From the NCBI GenBank assembly GCA_020747015.1, contig JAGTJM010000013.1, positions 434,001-498,000 on the forward strand: a stretch of 64,000 nucleotides of DNA. Direction: 5' to 3'. This document shows, piece after piece, positions 43,745 to 56,656 of the stretch. The notes beneath the pieces are model-generated. The model was not told the origin of the DNA, did not search any database, and was given only the letters and a program-made list of their open reading frames with translations. Each line of letters begins with the position of its first letter. The stretch's first letter is position 1. Both the position numbers and the translations under genes were made by a program. The stretch comes from Pyrenochaeta sp. MPI-SDFR-AT-0127. Taxonomy: Eukaryota > Ascomycota > Dothideomycetes > Pleosporales > Cucurbitariaceae.

Positions 43745-46700
43745 ATGGCAGAAGCAGCTTCTCAAACGCAATTGACCACCCGCCCGCCACCGCAGGATGG
43801 TCCTTATATCCTCCGCAAGCTCGTGTCAGACTTGCCGCTCTCCGCTGATGGTGACTCTGCAGATGCGCGCATAACATGTGTCGAAGTATGGAGTATGTAT
43901 ATAGCAGTTCACGCCTCTCTCAATGCTCCCACTTGCACGTGGCCCATGTTCAGAGTGCTAATCCACCCTAGACGGCAACCTCTATGTTGGCACATCCGCT
44001 GCCGAGATCCTGCACTTCGTCCTCCTGCCCCCAGAACCCAATGACCCTTCTGAAGAACCAACCGCCATCATCGCCTCGAGACTAGAACCTCCGCATAATG
44101 ACCAAAATGGACCTGGCGTACAGCAGATCTTGCTACTGCCCAGCATCAACAAAGCCTGTATTCTGTGCAACAACACGCTCTCCATCTACTCGCTACCTGA
44201 GTTGAGCCCTGACTCTTCTTTCAAGCCCATTTCCTGCTTGTGGGTCGGTGGCGTAGATCTGAACAAAGACGAGGATACATCTGCTGGAGATGGTGTCGTC
44301 GTTATAATTGGACTGAAGAAGAGACTACGACTAGTTCAGATATCAGAAAACTCACCTCCACGGGCAATCAAAGCTATTGAGTATGGAGGGTGCTTGGTTT
44401 CTGTTCGACGGGACACTTTCTCATGCGCCGCCGACACACACTCATATGCGCTCCTGGATGTCGTACATCAACAAAAGATTGGCCTTTTCCCAATATCCTC
44501 GCTAGATCCAGACGTCGGTGACGTTGGCGGCGCTGCTGAGAGCCTCGCCACTGTTCCTCACGCGCCTTCTAGGAGTGCTTCAACTGCAAGTGCATTCCCG
44601 CGAGGTCAGGAAGAGCAGCGTGGCCACGGCCGAAGCACTAGCTTGAACGTTTTAGGGTTTGGAGGGCCCCCATCAAGGACGGCAAGCCCCCGTGCCCCAG
44701 CGCAAAGATATGGTTTCGACGTTCCCGAATCGCTCTCTCGAGATATGTCACCAGCTCCAGCGCGGTCTCCAGCACGCGCTCCTTTGGGCGGCGAACCCCC
44801 AGAGAGAGCATCGAGCCAGACGCGAAGTGGTGCGACATCGCCGGACAAACCCTTACCACCACCTCCAGAAGAAACCTTACCCCAGGCTGAAGAGCCTGCG
44901 CCTCCACAGCCGCCCCCGTTCATTCCCTTGAGACCTCTCATTGCATCCCCCACCCCCAATGAATTCTTACTCACTGTGGGGACCACCCCTTCTGAACCAG
45001 CTGTCGGTATGTTCGTCAATTTGGACGGCGACATGTGCAGAGGAAGTATTCAGTTCAGCAGTTACCCCGATGCCATAGTCGTAGATGGCTCAGGCATAGA
45101 CCTATCAGCATCAATGGGTCCTGATATTGATGCAGAGGAGGGCTACGTTCTCGCTACAGTTCATCAAGGAGATGGTGAGGAGGTTACATATGGTGTCGAG
45201 ATTCAACGTTGGGACGTAGACCCCAGTGCTGGCGAAGCTGAGACGGAGTGGCTGGGTCTTGGTTCATTAGGTATTAGTGTGCAAGATGAAGGCACGCATG
45301 TCTCCATCCCGCTGGGTATGCGCACCGTTGTGCAACCGTACGACTTGATTCTACCAGAGATTGGAGCAAAACTCTCGGTACAACGATTACGGCTCAACCA
45401 TTCGGAAAGAGCGGCAGAAGACAACACCAAGCTTTCAACGGCCCAAGCAAAAGCAGACCACGAATTCACCACGCGCCTGTCGAAGCTACAAGCTCAAACT
45501 GTGATTTGGGCTGGAGATCAGATATGGTGGACGGTCCGAAATCCACTGGTGACTCGTTTGGATGCTCGCATCGAAGCGGCACAGTACACGCCGACTGGTG
45601 ACGGGAAGAGAATCCAGCCTAATCGAAGTTCGTTGGAGAGAGTTCTTGGCGATATTCGCGGACAAGAGCCACGCAACGAGTCGGAGTACCTCAGTCTTAT
45701 CTACATTCGTCAGAAGGCATCCCTGATGCTGTTTATGGATGTGGTACTGCGCACGAAGACAAATATCATCATCTTCGAAAACGAAAAACGCATTACTGAA
45801 CAAGCCCTCATCGAGGGTGAAATGGACCCAAGGGTCGTCTTAAGTCTTCTACCAGTCCTGAGTGAGGAAGTGGTGCAAGGACCAGAGGGCATACAGATAT
45901 CCGGTGGCATTACGACGCTCGTCGAACAATTCTTGAAACAGAATGACCTCTCCAGTATACCGACTGATGTCAACGGACCATTCGGCGACAACTTGCTTCA
46001 TTTCACAAAAAGGTACCTACAGTTTTGGAAGAAAAGAAAAGGAATGGCTAGTGTGACAAACGATCCGTATGTGTTCCGAACGGTCGATGCGTCGCTGCTA
46101 CACATCCTACTCCTTCTAGATCAAAGCAGTTCCAAAGGCACCTCAAGTCCCGGAACACACCGAGCCGAACTCAATGAGCTCGTAGATAAAGAAGTTGAAT
46201 GCTTTGACCGGGCTGTCGAGCTGCTGGAGCAGTTCAAGCGCCTATTTCTCCTAAGCCGCTTGTATCAAAGCAACTGCAAAGCGTCAGCCAAAGCAGGCAA
46301 AGTGCTTGCAACATGGAGACGCATTGTGGAAGGCGAGGAAGACAAAGGCGGCGAACTAGTTGATGGTGAGCATAAAGTGCGAGAGTACTTGGCAAGGATA
46401 CGAGATCAGTCACTAGTCGAAGAGTATGGTGCCTGGCTAGCGAATCGCAATCCTAAACTCGGTGTTCAAATCTTTGCGGATGACCATAGTCGAGTCAAAT
46501 TCGATCCTACACGAGCTGTTGCGCTGCTGAGGGAGAAAGCACCGGGTGCTGTCAAAGAGTACTTGGAATATCTCGTCTTTGGGAAGAAGGTATGTCCTCA
46601 TCACTCCAAGGCTCAGATTGATTGAAATGGCTAATTTACTCAACAGCATACACAATACGTTAATGAGCTTATCACGTTCTATCTCTCGACTGTGATCACC

Positions 46701-47447
46701 GAGCTAGAAACCAATCCTGAATCTCGAAACACGCTGGCTCAAACCTATGACACATACCGCATCCTTGAACCCCCCAAACCAACCTATCACTCATTCATCA
46801 CCGACAACGCGGTGCCAGCGGAATGGTGGCAAGCGCGCCTACGGCTGCTACAGCTACTTGGCGACAACAGGCCTGCCACATCCTCTTACGACGTAAAGAC
46901 AATCCTAGACCGTTTGCAACCCTACGAGCAGGAGCTTGTGCCCGAGATGATCATTCTAAACGGCCGACAAGAACGACATCAAGAAGCATTGAAGCTGCTC
47001 ACGCATGGCCTCGGGGACTTCAACACCGCCATTTCCTACTGCCTCTACGGTTACAGTTCCATCTTCCGCCCCATTACCCCAAACTCCCTTCCCGTTCCGC
47101 AATCCGAGCTCCCCTCGCGCGCAGAGCAATCGCGCCTCTTCAACTTCCTACTCCACGAATTCCTGCGCATAGACGACCTTTCCCAGCGCGTCGAGCGCAC
47201 CGGCGAACTCCTCGAGCGATTTGCCGCCTGGTTTGATATCGCCGATGTCCTTGCCGTCTTGCCGGACGAGTGGAGCGTCGATATATTCTCAGGCTACCTG
47301 ATTAATAGTCTCAGGCGTCTTGTCAGGGACAAGGCTGAAAGTGGGATCGTGAGGGCTTTGAGCGATGCGCAGAATAGCCAGATGAGCTTCGAGGTTGTGG
47401 AGAAGAGGGAAGGGTTGGGAGGAACGTTTGAGCGTGTCGGCTCGTAA
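43745..47447 (+). CDS. VPS3: CORVET subunit Vps3 (CNH-domain vacuolar sorting protein), three exons, 1188 aa
   Basis: Subunit of the CORVET tethering complex that works with Rab5-type GTPases on early endosomes; related to mammalian TGFBRAP1. Exons: 43745-43892, 43972-46589 and 46647-47447, with introns of 79 and 57 nt. An N-terminal CNH-type beta-propeller starts near residue 40 (CVEVWNGNLYVGTSAAEILH) and includes LLLPSINKACILCNNTL and VVVIIGLKKRLRLVQI. It is interrupted by a long Ser/Pro-rich insertion (about residues 180-320). The Vps39-type domain follows with SLMLFMDVVLRTKTNIIIF and a helical solenoid; the end (ELVPEMIILNGRQERHQEAL) fits the C-terminal Vps39 domain. Vps39/Vam6 of HOPS is the main alternative, but the shape fits Vps3 better. 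Confidence 0.85.
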
Positions 47448-47821
47448 GACGTAATATTTCATGATCGACGGGGCAAGGGAATGAAAAGAGGGAATCGTGA
47501 GTTTTCTAGAGATTATGTAGATATCTAGGATATACAAGTCAGTTTGCTTATTTGAATACCGTGACCGTGATGAGATAGAAAGTGCGCAATGCTTGAGGTT
47601 TTAACCCGATTTTTCATTTGACTAAATACAGGAGCAAGGCGTTGGATTTCCGTACTATCCTGCCACTCGCTTTCTACACATGCCTCTCTTCGTCAATTAG
47701 ACTTAGGAGTAAGCCACAAGTCCAGCATTACCCTTCCTGTCTGATGAAGGCCGTCGTAAAGTCGGCTTCAAATGTACAAGACATTCCACCCTTAAGAAGC
47801 CAGCTCTGAACATAGGAAATC
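47448..47821. other. Spacer between convergent genes
   Basis: This 374-base gap lies between the 3' ends of Vps3 and choline kinase. It is A/T-rich and presumably 3' UTR. Nothing else is seen. Confidence 0.4.
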
Positions 47822-50788
47822 CTAGCACTCAACAATCTTAACCCTCTCCCTCAACTCCTCTGGCAACTCCTCTGCCTTGACTATGCCCATGCGAATAGCG
47901 TCTCCCCACAAAAACAAAGCGCGATCATTAGCATAAGAGAGATAATCGAACTCTTCTTCATCCTCCTGTTTGAAGAGGTCAGCTTCTTGTTCCTCTTTAG
48001 TCTTGCCAACATCGTTCTCTTCCGCCTTTTCTTGACTCACGGATCCACTCGTTTCCTCACCCTCCGCCTTAGCTTTTGTCTCTGCCTCTTCGTTATCCAC
48101 TTCCTCAGCCTTCTCGCCGATCTCACCACTAGCTTTCTTCTCCTCCGCCTCAAAGTCCGGCATGCCAGGGATGTGAGCTTGGACGATACCCCAAGCGACC
48201 CACATGGCAGAGTTGGCGAGTCTCCACAAGTTCGTTTCAGCCATCAACCGTTTCGCTTCCTCCTCGGTCTGTCGCTCAGCCTGGGCCTCCTGGTCTTGGT
48301 ACTTCTCGCCAGGCGGAGCTCGTGAGTCCAGCATAAAGGCGGTGATCGTGCTGGGGGCGGCGGTCGCAGCTAGTGCAGTAGAGCTGCCGGAGGAAGGAAG
48401 TGGACCAAGATGTGGAGTCATTGGGTTGGAAGTGTAGCCACCCTGTGCTTTAAGCGCTGGATTATGTACTAAATAGGCACGGATGAATCGATGCTGTTCC
48501 TCAGGCGTTGGGTAATACTTGGTCTTGCAACGCCAAGGTCCTTCTGCATCGTGATAATTGTACGCCCATTCAGTCTATACTCAGGTTAGCGCTGGCAAAC
48601 TCTAAAACATTGGTGGAATAAGAGAATGAGAAAGAGAAATGGAAAAAACTATGCTTACAAAGTGGTTCGCGAATTCAAGGCCCGGAAGGTTTGCATTTGC
48701 ATATTCGAAGTCAATAACCACAAGCTGTTTGTGCTGGTTTGCCGGAAGGAGCAGCGGCGACTCGCCCTCGGGCTCCATGCGGAGAATATTTCCATACTGT
48801 GCCTGATGCGCGATGTGATCAGCATATATGTGAACGACTGACGTAACAAAGTTGACTTACATCATTGTGGGCGAAGACCATGCGTTCGTTGATCTTCTCT
48901 ATTCCACCGTATTGCTTCTCTAGCCACGTCCTGTACTTCTCGACAGTCTGTCGGAAGACGGACCATTCCGTGCCGCACACAAAGCCATTCTTTTTCCATC
49001 TATCTGCGCCGGCATGGTCGGAATCTTTCTTGCATTCGAGAATCTGCTGGTCGAGCCAGGTTACGATCTGCTCGCACCGGTCCACCCATTTGTCCCAGTT
49101 CTGCCACACAAAAGGACCAGCTTCCCTCTCATGTCTCAGAAGGTCGATGCCTTCATGCAACTCTCGCATACGCTTAGCAATCTGTACTGAAGTCTCTGGA
49201 ACACGTAGCTCTTTCGCAGTGAGTGCCTTCGCATTCAAAAATTCCTCAAACCGTCCGTTTTGGAACGTGCCGAGGAGGCGTGGCCCGATACGTTTACGGG
49301 CCAGTCGTGCGAGGATCTGTAGCTCGGCCTCTCGATCGATGAGATGTTCCACTTGCGGGCCGTAGATACGCAAAAGAAGCTTGCTGAATGGTGTTAGTCT
49401 GAACACAGCTTAGGAGGCAGTGTCTTACGGCGGCGGATTCTTCGGTTTCGGTGTACCATCTCCACTATCTGCCTGGGTCGGCAAATTCTTAGGTGGCGAA
49501 ACGACATAGACAGCGTTTGTCAGGGCGCCACTCAGTCTCTGTACATTGATCTCATTACTTTGCTCCATGGACACTTTTCGCCAGCCCTTCAACTTCAGCG
49601 TGTGTACGATGCGAAGAATCTCATAGCGGAACTTGGTCCAAGCCTGCTGGCAGGCCTCAGTTGCAGGCTCGGCGTTTGGATCATCAACACTATATGCCAT
49701 GGTTTTTGAATTGTCCAAGACGACATCGCAGCTAGGAACGAGCTGATCAACCGAGTCAAAGTGATCTGAGTCTAACGAGATGGCGGAGTGACGCTTTAAG
49801 CCTGTTGAAAGTCTACGTAAATGATGTGATCTTTTCTTGGCTTCGGCAGGTTTGAGTGACAAGGTCTTCTCAAGAATTTGTGCCAGCTGATCAAGCGCAA
49901 CGAAGCCCTCTTCAGATGTTTCAGAACCACTTCTTGCTCGAGCACCAACATTCTGATTAGGATCTTCGGCAGATGTATTCTTTGCAAGTTCCTGATTGTG
50001 AGTCAAATCTTTGCTAGCCTTGCGTTTCGCCCTCCGTGCATGCCGCCTACTGCGCTCGTGCTTGAGCCATGCGCCGACCTGTTTCAAAAGATTTTCGTGT
50101 GCATGTTGACTGTGAGGAGCGCCCTCTGCTGAACTGTCCGAGAGCACAGAAGTCAAAGACGGATTCCCATCGGGAGTTTGTGGAGTTTGTGGCTTGTATG
50201 AGACCAAACGCTCCACTGACGGTCTTCCCGAAAGTCTCTTTCGGCTCACGCTGGTAGTAAACTGCCTGGGAGTCTTGTCGATATCTAGATAATCTTTCTG
50301 TTCAAGTTCCTTATCCTTACCGATGATCAGTGGAGAAATGCTCTCATCGGGGAAGGATACAGCTGCGCCAATGAGATTAGCAGGCGTGCCATGTGTAAGT
50401 CGCGGTGTTTGTTTTGTGTTGCATGCAAAGACTGAAGAGTATTGGATGGCCTAAATGAGGCGCTCATCCAACACAACTATAATATGCAGCCATCCATGTG
50501 CAGTCTGCATGGAATCGAGGAAAAATGATGGGAGACGCAGTTGCATGACAAGCAAGGTTTGGCTCTCGGCCACTTCGATAGTCAAAAAGCAAAATGTCAA
50601 AAGACGAGAGGCTGCATGGTCGCATGGGGTTGCAGATACGGACGAGTCAGGGAGGAAAATGTAAACGAACCTTTGGCAGCTGGGCGCGGTGACGTGCTTT
50701 CGTCAACGGTGTCGTTGCGTGGGAGCTCGGTAGTTTCGCCTGGATGGGCGCCGTCTGACCTGTGTGGCTGCCCATTGGACGAGGCCAT
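47822..50788 (-). CDS. CKI1: Choline/ethanolamine kinase, five exons, 846 aa
   Basis: Cytosolic kinase that phosphorylates choline with ATP, the first step of the CDP-choline route to phosphatidylcholine. Exons: 50788-50671, 50431-49429, 49383-48861, 48802-48659 and 48574-47822. The first intron is long for this genome (239 nt) with a weaker GTTCGT donor; the others are 45-84 nt. Catalytic motifs: Brenner-type VFAHNDAQYGN with Asp548 and Asn553, and the metal-binding LVVIDFEYANAN with Asp579. The N-lobe starts near residue 275 (LSGALTNAVYVVSPP, KLLLRIYGPQVEHLIDREAE). The N-terminal 260 residues are an unconserved-looking disordered extension rich in Ser, Lys and Arg. The C-terminus carries an acidic Glu/Lys-rich insertion before DYLSYANDRALFLWGD. 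It is much longer than animal homologues but usual for filamentous fungi. Confidence 0.9.
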
Positions 50789-51639
50789 AGTGATTGACAA
50801 ATGCCGGCGATATGGTCTCCAGTCAGGGTAAGCCGGATCGCCGTTGCGACAATATAGATCCCGCGCAGTGAATGTCCCAAACAGCGGATTGCTAGTGTGG
50901 GTTGTGAAAGCTGATGTTGGCGGGCGGTGTTATCGATACTTAGTGCGGTAGGCCAGACAGTCGACGCGAGCTAAAAGCGGCACGTGCCAGGGCGATTGGC
51001 GGTTGAGGTATCGACGCTTCGGGCAGTGTGAGAAGCAGTGAGAATTGGTCTGGATGGGATGCACTGTCGGAGCTTCTGCCAGAACGGTGAGGGAGGAGAT
51101 TGAGACTGACAGAGTGATTCCATATGGCTCGCTTTGTCCCATTGCACCTTGTCTGGGTGCATACTCGCAGCTTCCAAGGTTATACACCTGTTGCCTTGGC
51201 AATGTACGTCAGACCCTCGCGTCACATGCAAGCACAGAAAACCTGCGGGTAAAAAGTGTCGAGCCTTAGGACAACCTCGTTGCTGGTCGGTTGTATGCTA
51301 TACAATATTTGTTTATTAAATACTCTATCAATGGAAGCAGGGCATTTTCCCCTGTTGATAAAAAGCCATTTGATGCCTTTTGTGTATAGCTTGTGCGTTG
51401 AGAGGGCTGTGGGTCCATGTACAAGTAGTTCAACACAGCTTCGAAGCCTCAATTTCCCGCACCAGCAACCAAGTGTATGATAACGCGGCTCCCTTTCCTA
51501 TTCGACATAAGAATCCCAAACGCCTCGCCCTCAATTCGAAGACTATGGCCCAAAACAAAGGGCAGTGCCTTCAAGAGACCACTGATGTACACTATGAAAC
51601 ATGTGAAGAGTGCCGTCTAAGTCCTATTCCTCCTTCAAA
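50789..51639. other. Spacer between two minus-strand genes
   Basis: This spacer lies between the transporter 3' end and the choline kinase start. A palindromic GGCACGTGCC (CACGTG core) occurs near 50980. No gene is seen. Confidence 0.4.
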
Positions 51640-53485
51640 TCATACTTCCGCACTTTGTGCCCACTCAACTGTCTCCAGGGCAAGCATGACCAACAGCAAA
51701 GTGGAAGGTAAAATCCAGACGACGTAACTCTGGAAAAGAATCTTTGACATGGCACCCATGTACACGTTGTTGATTTGGCAAATCTGTGCTAGTTGGAGCG
51801 CGCTCGGCGCGCCACTTAGGAGGAAACACACGATGATGAAAATTGGATCATCCAAGATACTGACAGGGACGTGCTTGGCAACCAGAGCCAACATGGGAGC
51901 CATGGCGATGGTTGGAATCAGCATTCGGCTGACGAGGGAGGCAATGACCAGTTTCTTCTCAACCTTGGGGTCTTCCATGGAGTGTGGATCTTCTTTGGGC
52001 AATGTGTTGCGAGCCAGATTTGCACCGAGAACGACAAGAATAAGGGGGACAGCAACTTGGCCGCTTTGGCTGACGGCGCGGGTGACCGAGTTGCTGACAA
52101 AGGTTCCAGGGGTGAAGAACACATGCTGCACAGCGGGAATCGAGGCGACGAGGATTGCGGCAAGCATGGCCCAAAGAGGGGGGTTCATGAAGTCCCAGAC
52201 ACCCTTGAAGAACTTGCCCAGAGCAGAACCAACTTTGGATAGTACTCGCTGAAGCCATGCAGGTAGGGATTGGAAGACGCGACGCCCAAGACGAGCGATG
52301 CTATCAGAAACGGCTTTGGCAGAGCGTTGGATTGCAAATTTCGTCCGTTTTGGCCATCCTTTGACGCCCTTTGGGATGTTATTCTTCCGAAGTGCTTCGA
52401 GAGCGCCGTGGGCGTGACCGTTTGCAAGGTGGTCATTAGCATAGCCATTCATATGACCATTACCTTGGACAACTATATTCCCATTGGTAGGAGTGACAAA
52501 GTCCGCGTGTGCCTGGGCGTCTTCACGACCTAGAAGAGATTCTGTATCACTCGAGTCGGCAGAGGTGGCAGAGGTGGCATAGCTGGTGACGTCTCCTGAT
52601 TCGTAGTCGGAATACGAGTCGTCGAGCAGACGTCGAGCCTCGTCTGCGCTGTACTCGCCGCTCTCAATTGCGCTGTTCTTGCCCCCATCTTCGTCGCTAT
52701 AGGCGCTGGCTGGGGCCAAGAGAACGTTGAACCCCCAAGTCCAGCGGACCAGTTGGCCCAATTGCTGGAAAATGAGGAGGTAGAGGATGCCGCGTGCGCC
52801 TACTTCGTTGTCATTATCACCCGGTACCTTGTCCCAATGTAGGCCAGACAATGTCTTTGAGAGGGAAATGACGAGGGAGATTGGTAGTGAGTTTGAGTTT
52901 CCAAAGACCTGGAGCTGTCAGCCAAAAACCCACTCCTATATGCGGCAAGTGCGCCATACTGCCATTGCTACGACAAAGTTGGATTCTCTCTTCTTGAAGC
53001 CGAATATGTGTGACACGGACAGGGCGGCGAGGTAGGATATGAGTGTCTGTACAACAAAGATGATGGGAATGACGGCGAGCTCAGAGAGCTTCTCGGCGGT
53101 CAATTGCGATGCGAGCTTTGTGAAGACTGGCGCAAACGTCAGTCCGTGTGGGGTGACTGGGGTCGGTCTTGTTGAGCTTACTCAGACATGGGGTGAAGAG
53201 CTGTGTGTTGAGGTTGGCGAGGAACTTTTGGCTTTCTGCATCGAATTGGCCCATTCTTGCAATCACGTAGCCCGGCAGACTGACGCAGACGACCTCCATG
53301 ACGGCCTCGAAGACGAGCAGGGTGAGATTGGCAAAGTCGGGATGCGACGAGTGCTTGTTCTTGAAGGCGTGCATGATGCCATTGTCGGCGTAGGTGGGCG
53401 ATTGCGAGGCGATTGCGAGGAAGTTGGACGAAGAGGCTTGCAGGCCGCGCAGGCGAAAAGCCTGCGGAGCCGCGAAGAAGGGCAT
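51640..53485 (-). CDS. Auxin-efflux-carrier (AEC) family transporter, Ecm3-like, three exons, 579 aa
   Basis: Membrane transporter of the bile/auxin-efflux fold family, like yeast Ecm3 and YLR152C, mostly located in the ER in fungi; the substrate is unknown. Exons: 53485-53182, 53126-52960 and 52908-51640, with introns of 55 and 51 nt. The first half has hydrophobic segments with LVFEAVMEVVCVSLPGYVIA, NTQLFTPCLIFTKLASQL and VFGNSNSLPISLVISLS, the last being the half-helix crossover of the fold. A hydrophilic loop of about 180 residues (acidic, Ser-rich, then basic) splits the two halves. The second half has PPLWAMLAAILVASIP, LILVVLGANLARN and CFLLSGAPSALQLAQICQIN. The start is uncertain: the frame is open to an ATG at 53611. 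It is divergent from Pbs2. Confidence 0.87.
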
Positions 53486-54560
53486 CGCTGGAGGCGGGTG
53501 GAGTGTAGGTTGTCCAGAGGGCAGCGGACGAGGAAACACAGCGGGTGTCGCGCGGGCGTTTAAGCGTCCTGTTTCAAATGGTGCTACGGGCGAGGGCGCA
53601 GACGACGTCACAGCGCCGCGGACAGAAACGTGGCCGGGGGGCTGGAGGGCTGGTGGGCAGGGCTAGGATTGCGCCTGAGCGCTGGACGTGACGGTGCACA
53701 AGGCCATTGCGACGGGAGCGACGAGTCGTCTTTGTAGTCGCGCAAAAGCAACCCGCCTGGAGCTGAACAGCGAACAAAAGCCAAGCGATACGGCGCAATC
53801 AATGGTTCAAGCAGCCAACGCGATTGCAACAGCGCTAGTGCTGCACTGCCGCCCTAGCGCATCTGGCGCTCGTCTGGAGGGGGACGACATGGGTCCCAGC
53901 AGCAGAGCAGGTATCGTGGGCCCTAGGCCATGGCGGTCCGTGGAGCGTGCTGCTCGCGCTCTCTGCTGCTGGCCATTACCGCATCCTGCTGCCTCGTCGT
54001 CTGCATCCTGCCGCCGTGTCTCGCCTGGCGGCGTCTGCCCTGGCCGGATTGAGCGCTGGAACCAAAGGCCCGACGGTTTGCTTGGCTGGCCAGCAAGCAC
54101 AAGCAGGCTTACTTGCGCAAAGCAGGAACTGTCCGCTCTGGAGCCAGCCGGCTTTCTCTGGCCTGCCCTGCTGTCTATGCTGTCCCTGCTGTCCCTGCTG
54201 TCCCCCATTTGGCGCAACCCCTTTTTCCTTCTGGCGCTTGTAATTGCTGCCATGGTCATTTGTGCCGTCGTGTAATGCGCGACGTTGTGAAATCATCCCG
54301 AATTCATCTGCAACTTTACGTCACCCTCGAAACTTGGACGCCACGGCCCACAGCGTTGAGCCTCTACACCCACAGTCATCAACCACACAGTCGCAAGATC
54401 GCCGCCAGCAGTCGCGCCGTGGTGTCATCGCACCGTCTGGTTCCCCATACTCCATCACTCGCTCCTATTGCTATCCTCCCTCCACCATCTCGCTTCCCCT
54501 CTGCCTCCTCCGCGTACCCCGCCAAATCCTGAGGCCGCAACATAAACACTGCACGACACC
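53486..54560. promoter_or_regulatory. Divergent promoter region (AEC transporter / Pbs2)
   Basis: About 1.1 kb between outward-facing starts. It is G/C-rich, which opens several long chance frames on both strands that match nothing. A tandem TGCTGTCCC repeat (about three copies) lies at 54179-54206. The 200 bases before Pbs2 are C/T-rich, as in many fungal core promoters. Confidence 0.45.
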
Positions 54561-56656
54561 ATGGCATCCACCGCGTCCACTCCAGACGCCGACTTCGACT
54601 CAGACACCCCCTTCGACACCCCCTCGCCGTCCTCTCCTCCTGCGCCATCGAGCCCTGTAGCCAATGCCTCGCCCACACATCTGTCCGCGGACCGCCCTGC
54701 TGTTCGCTCGATATCCAGTCCAGGCCCCACAACAGGCATGACGCCTTCCTCTACACCACTGGGAAACATCAACGCCGCCAGAAATCCTCGTCCTCCAAAT
54801 GCTCCTACCATATCCAGCCGAGGCAGCGGGCTCAATGTCTCGCAAGATATTCTGGCGAGAATCCAAGCAGTCCATCTTGGCCGACAAGGCGCCCCACCCA
54901 CCGGCCTGCCTGGACGAGGACCTCTACCGCAAAGCCCAGGCCCAAGTCCGATTCAACGGGGTCCCATGTCTCCGGGTGGCCCCCTCATGGGCAATCCAGG
55001 CGGTGTGCCCGCCAACTTCCGTATGCCCCCTAAGCCGAACATGACCAACTTTCAGTCAGCACCAGCTGTCCCTGGCCGTGCAGGGGGACCAAAGCTATCC
55101 CTCGCAGAACAGCGCGGCGTAAAGCTGCCAGGTGGACTGCCGGGCACGTCTACAGCGGGCACTAGCCCTGCTCCTCCTGCTGGCAGGAAAAGACCGGGTT
55201 TGAAGCTCTCACAAATGAATGGAGATAAACCCGAGGATCAGGCCGAACCAAAGAAACCAGAGACCGCGCTGGATAGATACTCAGAGTACATTGACACCAA
55301 AACCGGCAGCCTCAAGTTTGCCGGCAAAGCTATCCTCAATTCCGAAGGCGTACAATTCGCAAACGGAACAACTGTCAATATTTCTCTCGACGAGGTCGAT
55401 ACACTGGACGAGCTTGGTAAAGGAAATTATGGCACCGTATACAAGGTCAGGCATAGCAGACCACGAATGCGAAAACCGGGCCAGGGCTTGGCTGGCAATA
55501 AAGCTGCGCCAGGCTCTCCGTCACGAAAGAATTTTGACGGCGACGAGGCGAGCCCAACCAGCGCAAAACCTGCCATAGGAACTGGCATAATAATGGCCAT
55601 GAAGGAAGTTAGACTCGAATTGGACGATTCCAAATTCGCTGCTATCATCATGGAGCTGGACGTCCTTCACCGCTGTGTTTCGCCATATATCGTCGACTTT
55701 TACGGTGCTTTCTTCCAAGAAGGTGCTGTGTACATATGCATGGAATTTATGGACGGTGGATCAATAGACAAGCTCTACGGAGACGGCGTACCAGAAGGTG
55801 TTTTGCGCAAGATCACACTGGCTACAACACAGGGACTGAAGTCGTTAAAGGACGAGCACAACATCATCCACCGCGACGTCAAGCCCACAAACATCCTCAT
55901 GAATACCAAAGGTCAAATCAAGATTTGTGACTTTGGCGTAAGCGGGAACTTGGTGGCGAGCATAGCAAAGACCAATATTGGGTGCCAGAGCTACATGGCT
56001 CCCGAACGGATCTCCTCTGGTGGGATAGCCCAGGCAGGTGCCAATCCAGGAGGCGGCACATACAGTGTGCAAAGTGATATCTGGAGCTTGGGTCTCACCA
56101 TCATCGAATGCGCGTTAGGACGATATCCATATCCCCCAGAAACATATAACAACATTTTCAGTCAACTAAGCGTAAGTTTTGTGAACATTTGCGCGGGATT
56201 TTTACTAACTGTCTTCAGGCGATCGTCGATGGTGAGCCTCCGGATCTGCCAAAGGATGGGTATTCGGATGCAGCACGAAATTTCGTACGTGGCTGTTTGA
56301 ACAAGATTCCCAACCTACGGCCAACCTACGCTATGCTCCTTCAACACGTATGGCTTGCACCCCTCGCCAAGCCAGAGACAATCACAGAAGAAGACGAGGA
56401 CGAAGTCGAGGCGGCGACAGAAGCGGTTGCTACTGAAGCTGCCGGTGATACAGGTGTTCCTGAGCCAGTCGAGATGGTTGAGGACAAGGAGGTTGCAGAC
56501 TGGGTCAAAGCGGCCATTGAAAAAAGAAAGAGGGGTCAGTTGAAGCGTGCAGAAAAGCCGGCGCTGCATGCCGCACCTCTTGATGCAGTACAAAGCCCAT
56601 CACACAATGGAACAAACGGCCTGGACGATGCACTTCCCGCAGCAACCACAACTTAA
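54561..56656 (+). CDS. PBS2: MAP kinase kinase Pbs2 (HOG osmostress pathway), two exons, 682 aa
   Basis: Dual-specificity MAPKK that activates the Hog1/p38-type MAPK under osmotic and other stress. Exons 54561-56171 and 56219-56656 flank a 47-nt phase-0 intron (GTAAGT...CTTCAG). The N-terminal 280 residues are disordered, Pro/Ser-rich scaffold-type sequence. Kinase domain: Gly loop GKGNYGTVY (286-294), catalytic Lys348 in MAMKEVRLE, HRDVKPTN with Asp439, DFGVSGNLVASIAKT with activation-loop Ser467 and Thr471 (S-x-A-K-T as in Pbs2), and APERISSGG. About 50 extra residues lie between the Gly loop and the Lys. A Glu-rich C-terminal tail (EEDEDEVEAATEAVATEA) follows. The DVD-like docking site is probably in the helix before the tail; that is inferred. 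Confidence 0.94.

Noticed and set aside
54179..54206. TGCTGTCCC tandem repeat as a possible array
   Set aside because: Only about three units with no spacer pattern; ordinary short microsatellite-like sequence.
53688..54275. 195-codon plus-strand frame upstream of Pbs2
   Set aside because: G/C-rich DNA with overlapping open frames on both strands, no family resemblance, and it fills a divergent promoter.
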